DNA of 64,000 bases from Apoda limacodes (Eukaryota > Arthropoda > Insecta > Lepidoptera > Limacodidae). Below are positions 10,378-20,500 of this stretch, in pieces; position 1 is the stretch's first letter; every line of letters begins with the position of its first letter. The DNA lies in the NCBI GenBank assembly GCA_946406115.1, contig OX291557.1, positions 12,990,501-13,054,500 of the forward strand, given 5' to 3'. A model generated the notes under the pieces. The model saw nothing but the letters and a program-made list of their open reading frames with translations. It did no database searches and was not told the DNA's origin. The position numbers were made by a program, and so were the translations under genes.

Positions 10378-11975
10378 GGAGCTAGCAATCCTGAAAGACT
10401 CGTCATCGCGGATTCTAAAATTTTTAATGAAAATTTATAGTTTATACTCACACGTATAAAATGCGCTTGGTCGGCTTGGATTTTATTAGCCGGTAATGAT
10501 TTAAATAAATTATATATGGTTAAATTCATTAAATGTTTTACCATCATCGTGGATTTTAATTTTCCTATGGGTGATTTTGTGCAAAATGTTGTACTTAATT
10601 AGAAAAAAATCGGCCGACCAACATTTTTTAGCCGGAAAGGGTTCGCAACCCTATTTAAATGATATTAGAGGAGGTAAAATTTCTCCGTTATCACGGATTT
10701 CTTTTTTTTTTTTTATTTTACGCGTTTTAATATTAGTTTTTAAAATATCTTGGTATGCCTGCTTACGCCTGCTTACAAAATGAAGAATACCAAAATATTG
10801 AGCATTTGACGAATCCAGAAGACATAAATAATAAACAAATTACAGATTCAGTACAAAGGTTTACAAATGAGATGTATAATAACCAATAATGACGTGAATG
10901 CTGCAAGATTTGAATTATTTTAAAATTTTTTGCAAGTACATGTGACAAAGAAGAATTTTATAAAGGTATAATAATTTTCAATTCAAGTAATATTTCTCCA
11001 TGTTGGAAAACATTAATGCAAAAAATTTTACGCACTATCTTTGTAAACTCTATGTGGCAAAATGCTACTGAAGCTATTTGTATTTTATACGAACCAACGG
11101 AATGTGGATGGCAATTAAATGAATCTAGTAAACTTGAACCATTGTGGTTCATTAGCCCATCGGCGCCGTTAAAAGTTGAAGAAGTTTTAATTTGCCAACA
11201 AGATGAAGAAGAAGAAGGTGAAGAATCATCAGAAGAAGAAAGAAGTTTTAATATGGATGATAACGATGTAAATGATTATTAATAAATAAAATAAAATTAA
11301 ACGTAATCTTTGTATCAACTTTAATTTATTATATGATCAACTAAAATTAAAATTTACCTACATTTCCTTTAAATAAATTTTTGAATAAATTCGTAAATAA
11401 TTTTTTTTAAATAAATTTTCCTACATTTACTTTTTCCTATATTAATCTATATAAAATTCAAAATTTAAGAGAGAAATCAGAGGTAGAAAAAATAAATTAC
11501 TCCAAAAGAAAGAGTCTTCAAAGTAGTGCAATGCATGATGCTTAGCGAAATAATAAAAACTGGTATGCGCGATTCTTCCGGCTATTTCTAAGCAGGCATA
11601 CCAAGATATTTTTAAAACTGATATTAAAACGCGTAAAATAAAAAAAAAAAAGAAATCCGTGATAACGGAGAAATTTTACCTCCTCTAATATCATTTAAAT
11701 AGGGTTGCGAACCCTTTCCGGCTAAAAAATGTTGGTCGGCCGATTTTTTTCTAATTAAGTACAACATTTTGCACAAAATCACCCATAGGAAAATTAAAAT
11801 CCACGATGATGGTAAAACATTTTATAAATTTAACCATATATAATTTATTTAAATCATTACCGGCTAATAAAATCCAAGCCGACCAAGCGCATTTTATACG
11901 TGTGAGTATTAACTATAAATTTTCATTAAAAATTTTAGAATCCGCGATGACGGGTCTTTCAGGATTGCTGGCTCC
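10378..11975. mobile_element. Element with ~387-bp terminal inverted repeats
   Basis: 10378-10764 and 11590-11975 are inverted copies with only scattered differences. The outer ends carry GGAGC(T/C)AGCAATCCTGAAAG. The inner ends carry CTTGGTATGCCTGCTT and, 45 bp further out, a long poly-T/poly-A run. The 825-bp middle holds one small ORF (11016-11282). No clear target-site duplication was found. It adjoins the ISL2EU-type relic but is distinct from it. It is likely a non-autonomous or internally deleted DNA element; the superfamily is unknown. Confidence 0.8.
11016..11282 (+). CDS. Small acidic-tailed ORF inside long-TIR element
   Basis: An 88-codon frame, MQKILRTIFVNSMWQN to a TAA, sits in the middle of the inverted-repeat element. 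The central ECGWQLNESSKLEPLWFISP and following SAPLKVEEVL recall the C-terminal segment of large transposon-associated proteins that carry GW(x)n LEP(x)n PSAP-like motifs. The tail is strongly acidic (DEEEEGEESSEEE). It looks like the surviving C-terminal exon of a longer protein whose upstream part was deleted; the 10770-11010 stretch has no continuous frame. Function unknown; the family resemblance is weak. Confidence 0.4.
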   Translation: MQKILRTIFVNSMWQNATEAICILYEPTECGWQLNESSKLEPLWFISPSAPLKVEEVLICQQDEEEEGEESSEEERSFNMDDNDVNDY

Positions 11976-12024
11976 TCGCCTATTTGTTTCAGTGACTGAT
12001 TAATGAAATGACGTCTGATTAATG

Positions 12025-12345
12025 AAAACCGGCCAAGTGCGAGTCGGACTCGCGCATAAGGGTTTCGTACCATTATCTATGAAAACGAAAAAAAAAAAAT
12101 ACGTTTGTTGTATGGGAGCCCACCTTAAATAATTTTAATTTTATTATTTATTAACTTCTCTTGAGAGAAGTTGTTATAATAGGTCATAAAATCGAAATCG
12201 CTAAAGTTGTGTTTTCTCGAATCAAGAAATCATATCATCTGTGAAAATGTCAGTCTAACTGTCACGGTTTATGAGCTACAGCCTGGTGACAGACGGACGG
12301 ACGGACGGATGGACGGACGGGCAGCGGAGTCCGCGAATGATCTAA
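12025..12345 (+). repeat. Lepidopteran dispersed repeat (family A) with GACG microsatellite
   Basis: It begins GGCCAAGTGCGAGTCGGACT, then GTTTGTTGTATGGGAGCC, and ends in an (ACGG)n run at 12290-12320 followed by GCGGAGTCCGCG. Other copies lie at 22185-22330 (minus), 37170-37530 (minus), 37620-37830, 38911-39303 (minus), 46810-47130 and 48450-48935. The element class is not certain to me. Confidence 0.7.
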
Positions 12346-12903
12346 ACCAGACTCAGAATCTGTTTGCAATTCGTGTAAACAAAAATGACCTTGACGCGCG
12401 TCTTTCGCTTTGTTAGTTTATGCAACATATACATAAATACGTATAATATTTGTCTTTATAAATTTGAAATTTTGTAGATTTTAGGTTAAATCAGTGTCGT
12501 GATTTGAAAACCAGTTAAAGAATGTGACAATAAAGGTAATCATGTAAGTATTTTAATGATTTACGATTAAATTACCAGAAAAAGATAATATTAAGTAAAG
12601 TGAGGTTATGTTTACAAGATTTGCATAGAGGTTTTGAGTCAGGTTTACATATAAATGAACAAAGATAACATTCGTTATTCAAGATATAATAAATACTTTA
12701 TTCATAACTTCCAAATACGTCCCTGTATTTTTAATTTACCATCATTTCGATACCTACCTCATACAGCCAGGCACAAATCCAAACTTTTGTTTTGGTAGGA
12801 GACAAACATTGAATCATCCATGAACTCTGTAAAAAGTAACGTCAGTTTTCGGGGGAGGGGGGGGGGGATAAATCCTAACTATCCCCCCTCTGTATTCGTC
12901 CCT

Positions 12904-13894
12904 GGAACTATTGCAATAAAATTTAATAAAACATCGGCGAATCTGTTTTACCTTATTGGAAATATCAAGTTATACTTTGATAGGGATAGCACATTGTGGA
13001 ATAGGTACCTATTAGGTATAATTCTTATTGACAAGATTTAGTTGCAAGACTAATGGTGGCCACTTGATCTTAGATAAAGAATCAAACCCCTCCCACCCTC
13101 TCGATAGAAAGTAAATTCCTTGCCGGTGGTAACAGATAATACATACCTAGTATACTTACCTAGTTATCGGACTTGAGTAGTGGCGTGGATTCTATCTAGG
13201 TAACTAAAGTACTAAAATTTCAATAAGTACCTAGGCAGATAAATAAGGTGCAACCTTACCTATGTAGTTTCCAACCACGGATCTCAGCACCGGTAAACTT
13301 TGAATGATTACCTAGGTATTCAAATACCATAAAAGAATCCACTTTCGGAAGGTTATCTGATTGAGCTTGTACAAAACCAGCTTCAACTTTATTAATAATC
13401 ATAATGTGTCGGTAATGGTTAATAGTAATTATCACAAATTCACACTCTTGATATGTATCGACATTTTATTTAGGTACTTATCGCGTCTCAGGTCCGTCGC
13501 GTCCGGAGCGACTAGTGAAGTGGTATATCTTTTTGAATTATTAAAATCAGACCATTACTTACAGAGATATTAAACAATAAAATAAGTCTTCCTTGTCGCT
13601 AAAAGCCAATGCGCCGCGATTGCGTGTGACGTCATCGTACGTAGGTATGTATTATCTGTAGCCACCGACAAGTAATTTACTCTCTATCGAGAGGGTGCGA
13701 AGGGTTTGATTCTTAATCTAAGATCAAGTGGACACCAGTAGTTTTGTAGCTAAATCTTGTCAATAAGAATTATACCTAATAGGTACCTATTTCACAAAGT
13801 GCTATCCCTATCAAAGTATAACTTGTTTTCTCAGGTTTCCAATAACGTAAAACAGATTCGCCGATGTTTTATTAAATTTTATTGCAATAGTTCC
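12904..13894. mobile_element. Second long-inverted-repeat element (~250-bp arms)
   Basis: 12904-13148 is the inverse complement of 13643-13894 apart from a few changes and a ~7-nt length difference. The arms start GGAACTATTGCAATAAAATT and end in CAGATAATACATACCT. The 494-bp spacer contains no convincing gene (a 70-codon ORF at 13361-13573 is not recognisable). No target-site duplication was identified. A foldback/MITE-type DNA element is the simplest reading. Confidence 0.75.
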
Positions 13895-13934
13895 AGTTTT
13901 TATGACAGGACTTGAGTGGTGGTGCGGAGTCTAA

Positions 13935-14150
13935 GCTGTAAGCAGGGACGTATACAGGGGGCCGTTCAAAAACCGACTGAGTCGAGTAGAGTTATGACTC
14001 GAACCGTTCATAAACTAACTGAGTTCCAACCCTAATCCGTTCAAAAACGCGTAGAGTTGTTACCCTAGGGTTGGCTCAAGTGAACCGTACTCGACGCGGG
14101 TTCGTCGGAGTAGGCGGCCATATTTGATTAAAATGGTCAAAGCAATGTTT
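13935..14150. repeat. Imperfect internal repeats, possible transposon end
   Basis: GTTCAAAAACCGACTGAGTC, GTTCATAAACTAACTGAGTT and GTTCAAAAACGCGTAGAGTT occur at roughly 45-bp spacing from 13965, followed by GGCGGCCATATTTGATT. It resembles the terminal region of a DNA transposon, but no partner end was found. Confidence 0.35.
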
Positions 14151-14322
14151 CCGTATTAAGAAAATTAGTAAATTATTTTGTTGTTTGTTTTTGTATTTAA
14201 TTATTTGTAAAAAAATGCTCCTTGTTGGGACAACGCCATCTATCTAAACTTTTTCAACAATTTTTTTTTTAATTCCAGCCGTTGGAAAATCCCTCATTGT
14301 GGTTAGTTGTGCCAGCCCATAA

Positions 14323-14489
14323 AAGGAAACGCCTAGTCTAAGATCAATAGGGAAATATAGCTCTTTCTAGTTTGACAGCTGTCATCAAAAATAAAGATCT
14401 TGATGAAATCTATCATTTTTGCAAGGAAACTGCTAGTCTAAGATCAATAGTTAGGGAGATATTCCTCTTTCTAGTTTGGCAGCTATCAT
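14323..14489. repeat. 100-bp-period tandem duplication
   Basis: AAGGAAAC..CTAGTCTAAG(ATCAATAG) ... CTCTTTCTAGTTTG.CAGCT.TCAT occurs at 14323-14385 and again at 14423-14489, with unmatched linkers between them. Confidence 0.7.
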
Positions 14490-17400
14490 AACTACTATTT
14501 TTCATTCCGCAAAATTTTAAAGTTCCCACAGGAGTAACAATAACCAAAATCCACGAACGAACCATAGCTTTAGTTATATCTTGCTATAACAAACTTCTTT
14601 AGTGTAATAAAAAAAAAAGTTGCCGTAAGAATCCCACGCCGACAACTAAATTTAGGACGGGTGCAGCTAGCAGAAGCTTTTATATATGTGTTATATATGT
14701 GTACCACTTCAATATAAACTAAGAACTGGCCACAGAGCGACCAACATCACTAAGTGCACTAACTATTTCAATTGAAAAAGTTTTGATAGGTGCTAACTAA
14801 GCGATAAATCAACATTCAGAAGGCGTGCTGAAAGATAAGGGCGTGGGTCCATCATAATATATATATGTATAGATTTTTCAACACGGAAAACTGACAAAGT
14901 ATGAGGCTAAAATATAGGTATAGGCATAAGAAAAAGCCGGGGAAAAAAAACAAAAGGGTAAATAAAAAGATGGAGGGTTGTCAGAAGCTGCAAAAGTTGC
15001 CATAAATGTTAACGGATTCACATCAAAAGAAAACTTCTGGGACTTTTTAAATGGAACCTTTCACCCTGAATGGTTTTTATCGGTTACGCAAGTTATGGCA
15101 TGCCTTCATTTTGCTACATGATAATTGATGGCTTTCGGTGGTTGGCGGATTTTCACATTCCAAATTTATCATGCAATGAAACACGTAGGTTAGCACGATC
15201 CAAAGCTTGCTGAGCGTATTTGAGCCTGCCTGAGAAGCAAACAGTTGCATTTATGATTTTTTTGTATTATATAGAATCATATTAACTACCTAAACAAAAT
15301 TATCTCAATCCCAAACGTTAAATAGAATCAAAGTTAAGTTTACTACCTGAAACTTTACTGTTTGTTGTGACTATTCTAAATAATTAAAGTTTCTCCAAGA
15401 ATTTTAATAAAAAAAAAATTATTTCTCTAAAAATACTTTGAATTGCGGAATCCACACTGATGATTGATGTTGCTCCAACAAAAGTTCAGCTGGAATAAAA
15501 AAGCTGATTCCTAAATTTTGAACGCTGTACTTTTGATAATACTTGCGCTTCATTTTTTTATCGTTAAAAGCTATTGTGCGTCACTGAAATCGCAAACGAA
15601 ATTTACGTTAGGGTTAGGATTACGGGTAGTTACGATTTTTTTCCATATAAAGACTACAAAATAAATAGTACGTCATTATTATATTATTTAGCCTATTGAC
15701 TAATAAGCAATTTTCATTTAACCTAAAATATTACTATTACATACACAACTATGTCTAAGGTTTTGTCCACTGACCTTTCTTAGTCTTCTTTAAGGGGATG
15801 TTTGTCTGATTATTAAAAAAAAAAATGTTTGTCTTATTTTTTATTGTCACCAACACTACTTTTTCCTGTCACTAAACTACACTAAATCAAAAGGATAGGT
15901 CCTATGAATTTTCATTGTATATGTGATGTCAAGTATTGCAAGAAAGTTTACATAATGGTAAAGTTTGTGTTGGTGAGCTTCTGCATATTTTTCAATAACT
16001 TTGTCTACAATTTCCATTTTCAAGCCCTCGTTTCGTACGAGGGTGCATGGACAATATCTCTTAGTTCGTTGTTCTAAAATCTTTACTTCTTACTTTGTTT
16101 ACCCCTTTCTCTAGCCCCAAAACTGTACACCATATGTCCATATTGGCATTATGACTTCTTTGTACAGTAATAAAATAGTAGTCACCATGAATGTGTTTTA
16201 TTGTTAAGGAAAGGTAATTACCGCAGTATAAGAGAAAATACAAAAAAAAATTAAAATAAATTAATTGTACAAAAAAAATACTAAAATTATACTAATTTTG
16301 TCGTAAATGTTAAATATAAGACCACATGACATTCGCGGGTAGTGTGACAGCGAAAAAGAAATAACATTGTGGTTTTAAATTAATTATGTGTATGAATATG
16401 AATGATGGTAAAATACTGGTTTTGTTTTTTTTATCGGTTATTTACAGAAAGTGAAAACAGGCAGGTAACCGGTAAAAACTAAAACCAGTAATGCATGCCC
16501 TAATTAGGAATATAAACTAATAAATGCCCCCGATGTCCAGCTACCTGAGAAATGGTGGGGTGAAAAATGTTTTTTTTTTCTATTTTTGGCTGGTCTAATG
16601 CTAACTTTACAAAACTTTAGTGTGGCCATGAATAATCTGGCTATCCTACCCTTGTTGTCATATAATTCTACTAATTTTAACACATATATGCAAATTTTTG
16701 GCAAGAATCGGAGTATACTAAAGATGACATAAGAAAGTAATGTTTCCGTGTTTGACGACCGACTTTTTTATAGAACAATCCCACCATACACTATTTTACA
16801 CAGGGCACGCCTTGAAAGGGACTTTTTTGCTAATTTTTTGAAACCTTTTTATATATTGTATAGCTCCTATTGGTCTTAACTTGATGTTAAAGCCATGTAA
16901 CATGTTTCTTCCATATAAATACACTATCTAACATAACAAGATTGTAAAATGTATGTGTTACATTACAAGCATACCTGGTATACGTTATTACGTTTGCAAT
17001 GCCCAAACAACCTTTTACCTATAATGGGTATACAAATTCACCATTTTCTGATCACAGTTTTCACTAGCACTGTCATTTTGTAAGAGACTCTTCATCGCTA
17101 TTTGTTTTAATACTCCAGTAATATTATTGATCCGAGAAACCCAAGATAGAGAAAACTTTATTTTCTTAACATTATTATTAAAATTTTATAATACTAATAT
17201 TTTTTATATTAGTATTTTAAAATAATAATGATCTAAAAATACATATGTCAAAAATTACGACTTCTATGATGTTTGAATTTCGGTTTTGGGTTGATACATA
17301 GTAGAAGAACTGAGATAGGTTAAATGTGTATATATTTACCTTGACTTTAAATTTATAAACACTCATCATCAAACTCAAAGAAACGGGGCTGAGTTAATAG

Positions 17401-17546
17401 AAACAACCAATTTAAGTAATTTTAATGAACATTTAATCCCCATCTGTTATAAAATGTCTGAATTACACAAAGTAAACTGGAATGAAGTGCCAAAAAATCT
17501 CTTACTTTATTTTCACTTATCTAAATTAAAAAGAAGTACAATAAAT
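14490..17546. other. No gene supported
   Basis: AT-rich intergenic DNA. Small ORFs at 16061-16243 and 16504-16704 (both minus) show no recognisable features. A short stretch at 15000-15120 is open on plus and looks faintly coding (GFTSKENFWDFL) but has no exon context. Confidence 0.4.
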
Positions 17547-20500
17547 TTACTTGTCCCTTACTTTGATAAGATCGTTTAGATCTAACGCTACGCATATTTC
17601 CTTGGAATCTGTTCGTGGGTTACGGTCCAATATTTCAGTGATGGGGTAGTAGTTTTCACGGTTGTCTACATTCCATCCAGAATACTGAAATCAAATTGAT
17701 TAAAACGATTATTTCTATTGATATATGATATCAAATAACTTTTAAATTATAACTGGTAATGCAGTATTATAAGAGTGATTAGTTCTTCCAAGTTGTGTGT
17801 TATACTTTATTATACGATTTCCCCATAATGCTGAGGCTAGTTGGGTCGCTCCCTGCCCCGCACGTTTACGCTGTCTAGACGCCCTTAGTTGGACCTCTGA
17901 ATATAATCTGTACTCTTCTGTGGTTGTATTATGAATACCAGACAACAGATACCAATACTATGCGTTTCAAATGAGTTGTCCAACGCTCAGGCACCATTTT
18001 AGCGGCCGAAGTCCGCAACTAGCACACCATAACGACTTACGTACCACGTGGCGCCAATATCGGTCCTCATTTAAAATCCGTAGTACTATTATTTTTCACC
18101 ATTAAGGTTCAGTGTAGCAGTTACCGTAGCATATAGACGCTTGCAACACAGAGCATCACTGGCGCGGTGCTGACCAAATATTATACATACGAGGAAAGGT
18201 CAAAAAGTTTTTTTCCTTTTCAATATATTCTCCATTAACCCTAACACATTTTTCTGATCTCTCAAATAACTTTTAAGTACCATCGTTCTGTCAAAATAGG
18301 CAGACTTGATCGTTGTTAAGATTTTTTAACGTTGCTCTTTCTTTAGCTTTGGGAATATTGATTAGTCACTGGGGGGCCAAGTCTGGACAGTAGAGTGGGT
18401 GACGCAGTTGTTCAAACCCACATCGGTGAACGGCAGCCATCGCAACACAGCTCGTGTTTATTGGCGCGTTGTCGTGTTAATCAATAGAATACCTTCTCTG
18501 TCTCAAAAGATGGCCGCCATGATCTTTTCGGCCGATTGTGACACTTTATATTTTTCAGGAGGGGATGTGCCTTTTTAACACCACTGCATTGGCTCCTGCT
18601 TTGATTGAGGTTCATAATGGTGAACCCAACTCTAGTAACAATATGGCCCATAATTACCTCCCTTTGCTCATCACAGCGGTCTAAAATCTCGCGAGAATAT
18701 TCATCGCAGTCGCTTTTAAGAAGCAACGTAAACATTTTGGGCACCTATCTTGAACTGACCTTAGTCATCCGAAGATGTTGATGGAGGATGTTCAAAATGG
18801 TCATTTTAGATATTCCAAACATTTCTTCTACCCATTCGATGATTTCTGGCGAGGAAGCGACTATTGGCCGTCCAGACCAAGGATCATCATCATGATCCTT
18901 CCCTTGTTTCAAAAGGCCATTTCACTTATAGACCATGGGTTTACCAGGCGCGGAGGGGATTATAGGGATATAAACAGCTAACATATCTTGAAAAATTGTC
19001 TGAGGTGTCTTTCTTTGTTTAGAGAGGAATTTAATAACGGCGCGATGTAAAATTTTCTCCATACTAGCCTCTTTTATCCTGATTCACTTGTTTGCTTGTC
19101 ATTAACTCAAAAGTTACTGACCCAATTAGGTTCAAACATGTTATATATGTATAATGACAATGAGTCACTCTATTTAAGCCTACCCAAATGAGCAACTCCT
19201 CCCCCTGCCAACCCCTTCATTCCACGAACTTTTTGCGCCCCTCATAACACCCAGACTAAAGGCAAATAAATGTTCACCATATTAATGTTTGTCCTGAGTG
19301 GCGATCGAACCCGCACCCCTTGGTTCGGTAGGCAATTACGTTATTGCATCCAACAGAGCCACATGGTTATAATAATTAAGGACTTATTGCTTTACCAAGA
19401 ATTCTTAAAACTATTAAAATAATACAGAAAAAATTTACCTACACAATACCAGCAAAAAAGTTACTACTTATAACTGTATCAAAGGATATATTTTATGTTT
19501 AAAACAATTAGTATAATAATAAATTTGTGGTTTTTATACAAGTTAACTTACCACACAAGTACATTTATGTAGTACCTTCCCGTTGGACTCCATGGGAATA
19601 AACTTTTGTAGCAATGCTTTTCCATCAATTTTCCACAAATTCAATTCATCCAATTTAGAAATTACTGTGTCCCCATCCCATTTGACATCAGATTTTAACA
19701 GCACGAAGTTTCCAGACTAAAACCAGTAAGAATTTCTAATCAAACAGACTATAATTTTAAAGAAAACTTAAATTATGCAAAAACATATCCACAAATTTTA
19801 GCATGAGAATAAGTGGATCCAAAATAAAATAATATGATGATATTGTTAGGAAACAGTAATTTTCAGTTTAAGTTGTTGACTGAAATTTTATAATACTTAC
19901 ATGGAAATGCTTTGGTACATCTTTTGATTGACTTGAATCAGACTTATTTCCGTCTGATCCATTTTTCTCATCGTCTGAGCCTTCCTCCTCATCTAGTTCT
20001 CCCTCATCTTCTTCCCCTTCTTCGTCCTCTTCTCCTTCTCCTTCACTCTCCTCAGAAGTTGAGTTTTTGCGTTTCTTTTTGGAATTGTTAACAGCCGCGC
20101 GCGGACCACGCTTGCGACCTCCACGAGCTGGTGGTTCAGTCTATAAAAAACAAATAAAACTTTTTAATATTGTATGTTTGTATATCTTCACAAGCCTTAT
20201 TGTAAAATGTACAACCTAAAAAAGTTATCATTAATTCTGTTCCCATTCTCGGTGAGTATAAAAAAATTACACTTTTGTTTACTCCTATTTAGTGTAATAA
20301 AAGTGCAATTTAAAATTTTTGTTTCAAGCAGAATGAGTAGGCTACTAGCTAATAATCCAGGCTGCAAAGGACATGGCAAGCAAAACTATTATTTTTCTGA
20401 TAGCCAGTAACTATTGAGGTAAACCAACAAATATTTAATTATAAAAACTGTTAAAACACTTACTAAACATACACAAATTACCAAGTAAACTAAAATAAGC

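Noticed and set aside
15000..15120. Possible exon reading GFTSKENFWDFLNGTF on plus
   Set aside because: It weakly recalled a channel-type motif, but there are no splice sites or neighbouring exons to support it.
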